This document shows positions 1 through 8,535 of a stretch of DNA of 64,000 bases, piece by piece (the stretch's first letter is position 1; each line of letters begins with the position of its first letter). A program made the position numbers and the translations under genes. Below the pieces are notes generated by a model. That model was given only the letters and a program-made list of their open reading frames with translations. It made no database searches and was not told the DNA's origin. The DNA lies in NCBI RefSeq assembly GCF_021653995.1, contig NZ_JAJJOZ010000001.1, positions 62,001 to 126,000 of the forward strand, given 5' to 3'. Origin of the DNA: Allopusillimonas lactea (GTDB lineage Bacteria; Pseudomonadota; Gammaproteobacteria; Burkholderiales; Burkholderiaceae_B).

Positions 1-1813
1 AGGCGGCGCGTATCGGCCCTGGATGCAGATAGCCGTCGTTCTGCAGCCTGTCGTGCGCCAACAGTGACTCGGCCCATTCGCGCAGCGGCCCGCGCAGCCA
101 GTCGCCCAGCGGCACCGAGAATCCTTTCTTGGGCCGTTCAATCAGTTCAGGTGGAACATGTTTGTACAGAATCTGGCGCAGCAGCCATTTGCCCTGGCCA
201 TTGCGTATCTTCATATGCAGCGGCATACGCCAAGCCAGCTCTGCAAAGCGATGATCGAGCATGGGCACGCGCACCTCCAGGCTGTTCGCCATGGCCGCTC
301 GGTCCACTTTCACCAGAATGTCGTCGGCCATGTAAGACTGGGCACCCACAGCCATCATCCATTCTTCATAGCTGGCGTCGTCAGGCCACTGGCTTGGATC
401 GCTATATGCGGTGGCTGGTTCGGATGCAGCGAGTGCAATATCTTCGGGCCGATCCCAATGGCTGCTCAATTGGCGAAAGAATGCCTCGCGGCTGCTCGAA
501 CGCAGCAGCGCTGCGAACTTTCCGGATGCCTCGGACGGCATCAGGTCCAGAGATCCTGCGACAGCGCGGCGCAGAGGCCCCGGTACACGACGCATTCGCT
601 TCCACAGCGTCGGTACAAAGCGATAAGTGTTATAGCCGCCGCACAGTTCGTCGCCAGCGTCGCCGCTCAAGGCCACCGTCACATGCTCGCGCGCAAGCTT
701 GCACACCAACAGAGTTGGCAACTGAGAGCTGTCGGCAAAGGGTTCGTCATAAATGCCCGGCAGATCAGGGATCATGTCCTGCGCGTCCTTGGGTCGCACG
801 AACATTTGCGTATGCTGGGTGCCGAGGTGCCGGGCGACAGCGTCCGCGTGTTCTGCTTCGTTGTACCTGGGGTCGTCGAAGCCGATGGTGAAGGTGCGTA
901 CGGGTTGGCTGCTCTGGGCCTGCATCAGCGCCACGATGAGGCTGCTGTCGATGCCGCCGCTCAGGAATGCGCCCAGCGGTACATCCGAGAGCATCTGTCC
1001 GCGTATGCTGTTGTTCAGGCTATCCGTCATGGCTTGCACGGCCTCGTCGTCGCTGCCTGTGAACGGGTTCTCCCGTGCGTGCTCCATGGCTTGGCGCACG
1101 TGCCAGTAGCGGCGGGCTTGCTCGGGGCCGCCGACCCGAGCCTGCGCGAGGGCGTCGGTATACAGTGCTATCTGTACATAGCTGCCCGCCTGCAGTTTAT
1201 GGATGCCGCGATAGATGCTGTGCGGTGCGCCGATATAGCCATGGCGCAGCAGCATGGCCACCGCATCGCGGTTAATGTCGGCGCGAAAAGCAGGGTGTGC
1301 CTTGAGCGCTTTGAGCTCCGAGCCGAAATACAGGTTTCCGCCGAGCCAGCCCCAGTACAGCGGTTTTTCGCCCAGGCGGTCGCGTGCGAGGGTAAGTGTT
1401 TGGTTTTGCTTGTCCCACAGGGCGATGGCAAACATGCCGATGGCTGCCTGCAGCGTTTTTTCGACGCCCCAAGCGGCGAAGCAGGCCAACAGAGTTTCGG
1501 TATCGGCGTGCCCGCGCCACGACGGCGCGGCGCCTTCGCGCGCAAGTTGCTCGCGCAGCGAGAGATGGTTGTAGATTTCGCCGTTGAACACTAAGGCATA
1601 GCGCCGGCACGCCGAGTGCATGGGCTGGTGGCCGGCCGGCGAGAGGTCAAGAATTGCCAGCCGCTTGTGTGCCAGCGTCAGGCCGCACCGGTCGTCCGAC
1701 CAGATGCCTGTGTCGTCGGGGCCGCGGTGCGCGATCGCCTCCGCCATCATTAAGCCCGCCTGCTCGCGCGGGCAGCTTGTATCAGAGGTATAAAAGCCGG
1801 CCAGGCCGCACAT
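1..1813 (-). CDS. asnB: Asparagine synthase (glutamine-hydrolysing), partial at 3' end
   Basis: Transfers amide nitrogen from glutamine to aspartate, or to a sugar carboxylate in polysaccharide clusters. The reading frame starts at an ATG (complement of 1811-1813) and stays open to the window edge, so the C-terminus is missing. The start gives MCGLAGFY, which places the class II amidotransferase nucleophile Cys at position 2 once Met is removed. RGPDD, FNGEIYNH and DRLGEKPLYW are recognisable AsnB motifs. The last codons at the edge (AHDRLQNDGYLHP) are typical of the AsnB C-terminal half. It begins 4 bp after the glycosyltransferase stop, so it is the most distal visible gene of the polysaccharide operon. 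In such clusters AsnB/WbpS-type enzymes often amidate uronic acids. That role is inferred; asparagine synthesis is the alternative. Confidence 0.93.
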   Translation of the reverse strand, partial: MCGLAGFYTSDTSCPREQAGLMMAEAIAHRGPDDTGIWSDDRCGLTLAHKRLAILDLSPAGHQPMHSACRRYALVFNGEIYNHLSLREQLAREGAAPSWRGHADTETLLACFAAWGVEKTLQAAIGMFAIALWDKQNQTLTLARDRLGEKPLYWGWLGGNLYFGSELKALKAHPAFRADINRDAVAMLLRHGYIGAPHSIYRGIHKLQAGSYVQIALYTDALAQARVGGPEQARRYWHVRQAMEHARENPFTGSDDEAVQAMTDSLNNSIRGQMLSDVPLGAFLSGGIDSSLIVALMQAQSSQPVRTFTIGFDDPRYNEAEHADAVARHLGTQHTQMFVRPKDAQDMIPDLPGIYDEPFADSSQLPTLLVCKLAREHVTVALSGDAGDELCGGYNTYRFVPTLWKRMRRVPGPLRRAVAGSLDLMPSEASGKFAALLRSSSREAFFRQLSSHWDRPEDIALAASEPATAYSDPSQWPDDASYEEWMMAVGAQSYMADDILVKVDRAAMANSLEVRVPMLDHRFAELAWRMPLHMKIRNGQGKWLLRQILYKHVPPELIERPKKGFSVPLGDWLRGPLREWAESLLAHDRLQNDGYLHPGPIRAA

Positions 1814-1816
1814 ATG

Positions 1817-2947
1817 CTACATCCTTTGTGTGCGAGGGTTTACAGAGTGCTGGGGATCCAGCACGGCGAGATAGGCATCGACGGCTTTATCGACGCTGAA
1901 GTCCTGCGCGCGCCTGCGCACATCGAAATCGGCACGAGTAGCGCCCAGCGTGTCGCGTACGGCGTCGGCCAGCGCGGGCGCATCGCCCACCGGCACCAGC
2001 CGGCCCCACTTTCCATGACCCAGGATTTCTTCGGGCCCGCTCGGGCAGGCGGTGCTGATCACCGGTGTACCGCAGGCCATAGCCTCGACCAGGACATTGC
2101 CAAACCCTTCCCAGCGTGAACTGAGCACAAACACCGATGCAGCGCGCATCCAGTTGTAGGGATTGGCTTGGAAGCCGGCGAGCAGAATGTCATCGCGGTA
2201 CGGCGATGACTGCACTAGGGCTTCCAGGGCAGGGCGTTCTGTGCCTTCGCCCAGAATGGCCAGGCGCGCAGGCCGGCCCTCGCGCACGAGGTTGAAGGCT
2301 TGTATCAGCGTGCCGAAGTCCTTTTCGGGGCTCAGGCGGCCCGCGCCCACGATGAGCGGCGGACCGCCCGGCGTGAACCAGGGGTGAGATAGCGGCTCGC
2401 CGCTTTGCTTCACCAAGGCGACCGTCTCGATAGGGTTGTGGCAGGTGGCAATGCGGTCGCGCGGGTAGCCGATGCGACGCGCCAGATCGTCGGCCACGCC
2501 ATTTGAAACGGCCACCACGGCATCCGCGCGCGGATAAGACAGGCGCATGATGCCCGGCAGTACGCGCGCCACCGGCCCGCCCGCATCGGCCATGGCCTGC
2601 GATAGGTTTGCGTGGTCGGAGAGCACCAGTCGCGTGCTCGCGCCCGACAGCGCGCGTGCCCAAACGGCAACCACATTCACATAATTCATCGCGGACAGCA
2701 TTACGCGCGGATGCCGGGTGCGCAGGTAGCGTGCCAGGGCGAACACGGTGCCCAGCGTGCGCCGGGCGGACAGTACGATAACGTTGACACGTGCGTCCAC
2801 CTGAGAGCGGTAGATGCCTTCGTTGGTGCGCAGCACCAGATCCACCGGCAGCCCCCGCGCTGCCAGGCCGTTGGCCAATGACACCATCACGCGTTCGGCG
2901 CCGCCGCCGTTGAGCGAAGGAATGAAGAGGGCAATGGCTTGTGTCAT
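1817..2947 (-). CDS. Glycosyltransferase family 4 protein
   Basis: Adds a sugar from an activated donor to a lipid-linked glycan at the cytoplasmic face of the inner membrane. The 376-residue protein opens with ALFIPSLNGGGAERV, the glycine-rich acceptor loop of GT4 enzymes. Near the C-terminus it has LAILGEGTERPALE and the donor-binding EX7E-type segment RWEGFGNVLVEAMACGTPV. Length and two-Rossmann (GT-B) layout fit the family. It overlaps the upstream pyruvyl transferase gene by 4 bp (ATGA), implying translational coupling, and is followed 4 bp later by asnB. Donor and acceptor sugars cannot be read from sequence. Confidence 0.9.
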   Translation of the reverse strand: MTQAIALFIPSLNGGGAERVMVSLANGLAARGLPVDLVLRTNEGIYRSQVDARVNVIVLSARRTLGTVFALARYLRTRHPRVMLSAMNYVNVVAVWARALSGASTRLVLSDHANLSQAMADAGGPVARVLPGIMRLSYPRADAVVAVSNGVADDLARRIGYPRDRIATCHNPIETVALVKQSGEPLSHPWFTPGGPPLIVGAGRLSPEKDFGTLIQAFNLVREGRPARLAILGEGTERPALEALVQSSPYRDDILLAGFQANPYNWMRAASVFVLSSRWEGFGNVLVEAMACGTPVISTACPSGPEEILGHGKWGRLVPVGDAPALADAVRDTLGATRADFDVRRRAQDFSVDKAVDAYLAVLDPQHSVNPRTQRM

Positions 2948-4359
2948 GACTGACTCCCGCTGGCCGGCGCGAGCACCGCGCGCACGAAATCGTCGCGCAG
3001 GCGCTGGCGCACGCCTTCAAGGCTGATGGGCCTTGCATTCAGCAGCGCGCGCGCGACATCTTGGGGGCGGTTTTCATGGAACCGCGCAAGGGGGGTGCAG
3101 GCCGACGGTTGCCGGCAATAGGCAAACAGTTCGCGTACCTTTGGATCCCACTCAAAGGCGATCACCGGCACATTCATGGCAATGGCGGTGACGGCGGCGT
3201 GCATGCGCCATGCGGCCAAAGCCTGATAGCCGCTGATTCGTTTGATCAGCGCATGGGGGCTGTCAATGTCCGCGCACACTGAAATGCCCGGCGCTACACG
3301 TTCGAGCGCCGTACCCAGTTCGTGCGCAAAGGTGTTGTCGGGTGGTGCGCCATTGGACAGGATCTCGATGCGGTGCGCGCCTTCGCGCGCTGCGAGCGCC
3401 TGTGCCACCTCTATCCACCACTGCACGGCGAAGCTGCGGTCGGCCATCGGATGATCAGGCATCAACGCGGCCAGCACATCCGGAGCGATGACGCCCAAGC
3501 CCAGCTTGCCCTGCGGTGCAGCGTTGCTGGCGCCACCCTCGATATTGCCATCGGTGTGGTGGCCAGTGCGCAACACGCTGCGCTCATGGGTGGGTTCATT
3601 AGCCGGGGCATCGATGCACGTCCCGGTGTGCATGTCATTCTTCGGGCGTGCGAGATAAAGCCCGCTGTCGTAACCCGCGGTGATTTTGGTCGCATCGTGC
3701 GGCCGAGCAGCTTGCGCGACCAGATTGCGCGAATGTTCGTCGCGGCAGACGATGGCGGTGACCGCCGGTGAGGCGGCGATGCGGGCCACGATCTTGCGGC
3801 ACAGCCAGCTGTAGCGCTTGCCCGCGCCGACCGCAAACAGGGAAACCGGCACCTTGTGTCGTTCGCACTGCTGCACGATACGAAGGATCTGCAGTGGAAA
3901 GTTCAGGAAGTTGTCCATCAGCAGATTGCCGCCGCCGATAACCACGCGCTGGTATTGCCGCACGTCGTAGCCGGCGGCGATGCGCCGGTAGCGCGTCGCA
4001 TAGAAGAGCAGGGCAATGGCATAGTTCACGGTGGGCGAGCGCAGAAGCCACTGTTTTAGGCCCACGCCTGTTTGCGCGGGCGCAGGGGCCGGTGCGCCCG
4101 ACGTGCGCAAGCTGCTCGAGCCATCTGGACTGTCCGGCGTGCTGTGGTTGTGTGCGCCGCGGGCCGCGATCCCTGCACTGTGTGCGTCGGCCGTGTGGTC
4201 CAGGGCGGGTTTGCCGAAGAAGTCCCTGAACTCGGCAGCAACGCCATGATCAGCGCACAGCTTCTCAATGGCCAGACGAATGATGCCGTCGCCCACATTG
4301 CGCGAGGTGTATTCGCCGGCGAACAGCGTCTTGCCCAATGGCGCATGGGTCGTGTTCAT
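2944..4359 (-). CDS. Polysaccharide pyruvyl transferase family protein with two low-complexity inserts
   Basis: Members of this family (PF04230) transfer pyruvate from phosphoenolpyruvate to sugars of exopolysaccharides. The ATG at 4359 overlaps the flippase stop by 4 bp (ATGA); an in-frame extension to 4935 is rejected because it lies over the flippase gene. The N-terminus TLFAGEYTSRNVGDGII carries the family's N-x-GD motif. VVIGGGNLLMDN (about 139-150), AVGAGKRYS and ALAAWRMHAAVTAIAMNVPV near the C-terminus also fit. The protein has 471 residues against roughly 350-400 normally. The excess lies in two His/Thr/Ser/Ala/Pro/Asp-rich segments, about residues 53-98 and 240-283. Pyruvylation is the likely role; some family members are sulfated- or teichuronic-type glycan enzymes. 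Confidence 0.82.
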   Translation of the reverse strand: MNTTHAPLGKTLFAGEYTSRNVGDGIIRLAIEKLCADHGVAAEFRDFFGKPALDHTADAHSAGIAARGAHNHSTPDSPDGSSSLRTSGAPAPAPAQTGVGLKQWLLRSPTVNYAIALLFYATRYRRIAAGYDVRQYQRVVIGGGNLLMDNFLNFPLQILRIVQQCERHKVPVSLFAVGAGKRYSWLCRKIVARIAASPAVTAIVCRDEHSRNLVAQAARPHDATKITAGYDSGLYLARPKNDMHTGTCIDAPANEPTHERSVLRTGHHTDGNIEGGASNAAPQGKLGLGVIAPDVLAALMPDHPMADRSFAVQWWIEVAQALAAREGAHRIEILSNGAPPDNTFAHELGTALERVAPGISVCADIDSPHALIKRISGYQALAAWRMHAAVTAIAMNVPVIAFEWDPKVRELFAYCRQPSACTPLARFHENRPQDVARALLNARPISLEGVRQRLRDDFVRAVLAPASGSQS

Positions 4360-5828
4360 GTCTGAACCCCCGCGCGCTTCTTGATCTGCCGGGCATGCAG
4401 CGCCAGCAGCTTGTTGCGGATCAGCACAAAACCCTCCACTGAAAGTAATTGCCCGGCGATTGCGTACGTAAGGATGAAGCAGGCGGAGCCTGCCGCCACC
4501 GCGAGCATTGGTGCGGCGTCGATACCGAGCAACAGGCCCCAGGCCAGCGCGGCTGCGACGGCCGAGGCGAACACTGGCTTGATGATGTCGCGCAACTGGA
4601 GGGCGAGGCGGTAACCCAGCAGCGTGTGCGAGTAGTACATGTAAGGCAGGCAGGACAGCGCGGCCGCCACCACCTGGCCGATCAGGATGGCCATGATGCC
4701 GAAGGGGGCGGTGGCGGCCAGCAATGCGAGGTGCAAACCTTTCTTCACCAGGCCCACATACAGCACGAGGTCGCTGCGTCCCTTGACCTTCAGCATATTC
4801 AGGTTGATGGTATGCACCGGGAAGACAACGCCCGCGATGCACAGCAGTTGAAGATAGGGCACCGCTGGCATCCAGCGTGGGTTGAACGCAAGCGCGAATA
4901 GCGGTTCGCTCAACAGCGTAAGCACGGCCAGGCATGGTGTGATCACGAAGAACAGCAGTTGCAGAATCGTTCGGTACATCATCCGCAGGCCGTCGGCCTC
5001 GTTCTGTATCTGTGCCATGGCCGGATACGTGGCTTGCTGGACTGCGGCATTCACCTGGTCAACCACCAGGTCGCGGATGCGTTTGGCGAAGTAATACAGG
5101 CCGGTGATCTCGGGCGTGAACAGTTTGCCGATAACCAGGATGTAGGCGTTCTCGTACAGGACGTTGAGCACGCCCTCGATAGTCAGCATGGAGCCGAAGC
5201 CGAACATCCGTCGCAGCGCCGCCCCACTGAAGTTCAACTGCGGACGCCAGGTGCTGTGCACCCACAGCAGCACGGTGGACACTGTGGCCATGGCGATAAA
5301 TTGCGCCACCAGGCTCCAGACACCGAAGCCCGCATAAGCCATGGCCACGGCCAGCACACCCGCCACAATAGTTGCTGTCGAGTTGACGCGCATCAGCGTC
5401 TTGAAGTCCATATCGCGGTTCATCAGCGCAAGTTGCACCACCTTGAACGCATTGATGAACAACACCACACCGATGACGCGAAGCATCAGCGTCAGGTCCG
5501 CATGCCCGTAGTACTGCGCAACCCATGGCGCCGATACATAAAGCAAAGGGTAGAGCAGCAGGCTCAGAGCCAGGTTGGCGAAGAACGCGGTGGACAGGTC
5601 TTCGGGCGTGATCGACGGCTGTCGAATAATGGCCTGGCCGAAGCCAGACACCATGAGGGCGTCGGCGATGGCGTAGCAGATCGCGACCATCGCCATCAGT
5701 CCAAAGGCCTCCGGCGCCAGGAAGCGGGCCAGGAACAGGGTGAACAACACGGACGCGCCGCGGCTGACCAGCATATTAGCCACGTTCCAGACAATACCCG
5801 TGCCGATTTTCCTGTTCAGAGTAGTCAC
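4356..5828 (-). CDS. Lipopolysaccharide/exopolysaccharide flippase, WzxC-like
   Basis: Inner-membrane transporter of the PST/MOP superfamily that flips lipid-linked repeat units to the periplasm. At 490 residues it has the family length, with about a dozen hydrophobic segments. The first follows IGTGIVWNVANMLVSRGASV, a typical WzxC/TuaB start, and LARFLAPEAFGLMAMV matches the conserved first-loop motif of PF13440. It overlaps wzc by 4 bp upstream and the pyruvyl transferase by 4 bp downstream, so flippase, autokinase and decorating enzyme are coupled in one operon. The substrate is unknown. Its presence beside Wza/Wzb/Wzc suggests a Wzx/Wzy-dependent system whose polymerase (Wzy) lies outside the window. 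Confidence 0.9.
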   Translation of the reverse strand: MTTLNRKIGTGIVWNVANMLVSRGASVLFTLFLARFLAPEAFGLMAMVAICYAIADALMVSGFGQAIIRQPSITPEDLSTAFFANLALSLLLYPLLYVSAPWVAQYYGHADLTLMLRVIGVVLFINAFKVVQLALMNRDMDFKTLMRVNSTATIVAGVLAVAMAYAGFGVWSLVAQFIAMATVSTVLLWVHSTWRPQLNFSGAALRRMFGFGSMLTIEGVLNVLYENAYILVIGKLFTPEITGLYYFAKRIRDLVVDQVNAAVQQATYPAMAQIQNEADGLRMMYRTILQLLFFVITPCLAVLTLLSEPLFALAFNPRWMPAVPYLQLLCIAGVVFPVHTINLNMLKVKGRSDLVLYVGLVKKGLHLALLAATAPFGIMAILIGQVVAAALSCLPYMYYSHTLLGYRLALQLRDIIKPVFASAVAAALAWGLLLGIDAAPMLAVAAGSACFILTYAIAGQLLSVEGFVLIRNKLLALHARQIKKRAGVQT

Positions 5829-8059
5829 TGGCTGCGTCCTTCGGTGTCATACTCATAGTTGGTATAGCGGTAGTTGCTGTACTTGCCGCTGTACCGCCTT
5901 GAGGTCGCCACCAGGTCGTTGAAAATCACGCCTTTCACGTGGGCGCCGGCATTGCGCAGACGCTTGGCTGATTCCTCGATTTCACCCAGAGTCGTCGTGC
6001 CGGCTCGCGCCAGCAGGAATACCGTGCCCGCCCTGGGCGCAAGCACCATGGCATCCGATACGGCCAGTACCGGTGTGGTGTCGAGCAGCACCAGGTCGTA
6101 GTCATTCGACAGCTCGTCGATCAGCGTTGTCGCCGCCGAAGACATCAGCAGTTCAGCCGGATTGGGCGGCAGTGTGCCGGTGGTAATCAAGTCCACGTTG
6201 GGCATCACGTTGTGTCGTATCGCTTTCTCGCGGCTCAGGCTGCCGGCAATCAGTTCGCTCAAACCATCGCGGCGGTCCATGCCGAAGTACTGGTTCAGGT
6301 AGCCCTTGCGCAAGTCAGCATCCACCAGCAGCACACGCTTGTTGCCTGCGCCCAGGATGGCCGCGAAATTCACGCTGGAGAATGATTTGCCGATACCTGG
6401 AGTCGGACCTGTGAACAGCACGATGTTATTGGGCGCATCAAGCAGAATGAACTGCAGTGCGGTGCGCAGGCTGCGCAGGCTTTCCACGGCAGGATCCTTG
6501 GGCGAGGCAATCGCCAGCACGTGGTTCCCGGCGGCGCGGCTCGCGATCAACGACTGCAGGCTGTACTGCGGCGCCGAGTGCGGAATGGTCGCGTAAACAT
6601 GCAGGCCCAGGGTCGATTCGATGTCCGACGGATCCTTGATGCCGGGCCGCAGCATGTTGCGCACCAGTGCAACACCTACGCCGACAATCAGCCCGGCGAG
6701 GATGGCTATGGCAATGACCAAGGGGCGGTCGGGCTTGATGGGGCTGATCGGCATGACTGCTTGGTCCACCACCCGAACGTTGCCGACCTTGCCCTCCTTG
6801 ACCAGGCGCAGTTGCTGAGCACTGTTGAGCAGGTTCACATACAGCTCGCCATTAACCTTCACATCGCGCATCAGATCCAGCAGTTGCTGCTCCAGGTCCG
6901 GCAGCTTGCGGATCTGCGCTGATAGGGCGTCGAGCTCTTTCTTCACGGCGGCAATCTGCTCGTTCACGACCTGCATGGCTGGGTGCTCGGGTGTATATTG
7001 CGCCAGCAGCTCGCGGCGCTTCTGCTCCAGCGTGAACAATTGGTTCTGCAGCGACACCGACGTGTTGAGAGAGAGCGAGCCTTCCGTCGTCAGGTCGAAT
7101 GTGCCATGGGCATCGCGGAACTTTGTGTAGCGCGTTGCCGCATCGTCCATCTTGCGCTTGAGCTCGGGCAGGAAGTCATCCAGGAAGGCCAGCGATTTTT
7201 CTGCTTCGGCTGCTTTGCGCTCGACGTTTTGCTTGACGTAGGCGTCGCCGACGGCGTTGAGGATGTTGGTGATCCGTTGCGGGTTGGTGCCCGCAAGCGT
7301 AATGGCCAGCACGCCCGACTGCTTGCCCCGCTCGGTGATCATGAGCTGGTCCTGCAGGCGCCGAACCATGGACAGGCGCGATTGCCGCACCAGCAAGAAT
7401 TCCGCACCAGGCTTGCCCTTGAGAGACTCCACCTCAATCGTGCCCGCGTCCTCGCCATGCCCGTAGGTGACCTGCTCGCCTACGCGGCCCTCGGTCAGCA
7501 CTTTGCCGTCGGGGTCATGCAGTGTGTAGCCGCGCTCGCTGGCGACCAGCGTGAGCGTCTGGCCTTCCAGGCGGGTGGGCACTGACAACGCGCGCAGCTT
7601 GATCGATTCATTGCCCGATACATAGCCGCCGAAGCCCAGCACCCCGGGATCGGAAAGTTCGGTCGAACGCGCCGCCAGCCACGGCCCGATGAACGGTGCA
7701 TAGTTGGGCCGTGCGCTGATATAAAGCTTCAGGTTATCGACAGCCTGGCCCACGACCAGGCGCGAGTGCAGGATCTCGATCTCCGCAGTGGCGGGAGACT
7801 GCACGTCGAACATGCTGTACACCTCGCTGAGCACGTTTGAATTCACGGGCTGGTTCTGCTCCACTTGGATCAGGCTGTCGGCCTGATACACCGGCTGGCT
7901 CAGAAAGGCATACAAGGCGCCGAGCAGTGTGGTGATCAGCGTGATGATGCCGATCAGCCAGCGTGCTTCGACAATGACATCGAGCATGCTCATGAAGTCA
8001 ATGTCGTCGCCTTCTTTCAGGTCGGCAAGGGAAGGGGTATTGCTGTCTGCTTTCGTCAT
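5825..8059 (-). CDS. wzc: Polysaccharide biosynthesis tyrosine autokinase (Wzc/EpsB type)
   Basis: Bacterial tyrosine kinase fused to a chain-length (Wzz) domain. It spans the inner membrane and controls polymerisation and export with Wza and Wzb. In 744 residues it shows a Wzz domain with TM1 about 34-54 and TM2 about 446-466, a periplasmic coiled-coil region between them, and a cytoplasmic kinase. The kinase has Walker A GPTPGIGKS (551-559), Walker A' VLLVDAD (576-582) and Walker B DLVLLD (655-660). The tail holds a tyrosine cluster (Y723, Y727, Y730, Y732, Y735, Y737), the usual autophosphorylation targets. The flippase start overlaps its stop. Kinase and adaptor are fused as in Gram-negative systems. 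Confidence 0.96.
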   Translation of the reverse strand: MTKADSNTPSLADLKEGDDIDFMSMLDVIVEARWLIGIITLITTLLGALYAFLSQPVYQADSLIQVEQNQPVNSNVLSEVYSMFDVQSPATAEIEILHSRLVVGQAVDNLKLYISARPNYAPFIGPWLAARSTELSDPGVLGFGGYVSGNESIKLRALSVPTRLEGQTLTLVASERGYTLHDPDGKVLTEGRVGEQVTYGHGEDAGTIEVESLKGKPGAEFLLVRQSRLSMVRRLQDQLMITERGKQSGVLAITLAGTNPQRITNILNAVGDAYVKQNVERKAAEAEKSLAFLDDFLPELKRKMDDAATRYTKFRDAHGTFDLTTEGSLSLNTSVSLQNQLFTLEQKRRELLAQYTPEHPAMQVVNEQIAAVKKELDALSAQIRKLPDLEQQLLDLMRDVKVNGELYVNLLNSAQQLRLVKEGKVGNVRVVDQAVMPISPIKPDRPLVIAIAILAGLIVGVGVALVRNMLRPGIKDPSDIESTLGLHVYATIPHSAPQYSLQSLIASRAAGNHVLAIASPKDPAVESLRSLRTALQFILLDAPNNIVLFTGPTPGIGKSFSSVNFAAILGAGNKRVLLVDADLRKGYLNQYFGMDRRDGLSELIAGSLSREKAIRHNVMPNVDLITTGTLPPNPAELLMSSAATTLIDELSNDYDLVLLDTTPVLAVSDAMVLAPRAGTVFLLARAGTTTLGEIEESAKRLRNAGAHVKGVIFNDLVATSRRYSGKYSNYRYTNYEYDTEGRSQ

Positions 8060-8080
8060 TCTGCGATAGGCCCGCGAAGC

Positions 8081-8524
8081 TTAGCTGAGCTGCGCGATGC
8101 GCGCGGCCCAGTACCCGACATTGCGGGCAATGGTTGAGTGAGCGGTCTCGAAGGCCGCCAGCGGTTGGCGATAGGGGTCATCAATATCGATTGGCCCTTG
8201 CTGTTCGAAGTCGCCGAGGCAGCGTATCTTTCCCCTGGCAAGCGGGAACTTGCGTTCCAGGTCGCGCCGGTGGCGGTCCTCCATCACCAGGATCAGATCG
8301 GCCTCTTCGCACATCCATGCGCTGATCTGCTGCGCCCGATGCTCTGAGAGGTCGATGCCCTCGCGAGCGGCGACCTGCTGCGCCAATTTGTCGGCGGGCT
8401 TGCCCGACAGGGCGGCCAACCCCGCCGAGAATATTTTTTTGTCCGGCAGTGCCGTCTTGAGCATGGCGGCGGCCACCGGGCTTCGGCAGATATTGCCCAC
8501 ACATACAACGAGAATGGTGTTCAT
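8081..8524 (-). CDS. wzb: Low-molecular-weight protein-tyrosine phosphatase (Wzb/EpsP type)
   Basis: Cytoplasmic phosphatase that removes phosphate from the tyrosine tail of Wzc, cycling the export complex. The 147-residue protein has the P-loop C8-V-G-N-I-C-R14-S with nucleophile Cys8 and Arg14. The general acid Asp116 sits in DDPYRQ, the family's DPYR loop. It lies between wza (11 bp upstream) and wzc (21 bp downstream), the standard wza-wzb-wzc order. Classification is secure; specificity for Wzc is inferred from the neighbours. Confidence 0.95.
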   Translation of the reverse strand: MNTILVVCVGNICRSPVAAAMLKTALPDKKIFSAGLAALSGKPADKLAQQVAAREGIDLSEHRAQQISAWMCEEADLILVMEDRHRRDLERKFPLARGKIRCLGDFEQQGPIDIDDPYRQPLAAFETAHSTIARNVGYWAARIAQLS

Positions 8525-8535
8525 GATCCAGGCCC

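Noticed and set aside
158..1594. Long plus-strand ORF (478 codons)
   Set aside because: It is the antisense shadow of asnB, whose minus-strand frame shows clear motifs and an intact start.
4360..4935. N-terminal extension of the pyruvyl transferase frame
   Set aside because: It overlaps the flippase C-terminal coding region, is Arg/Gly/Pro-rich, and the ATGA overlap at 4356-4359 gives a natural start.
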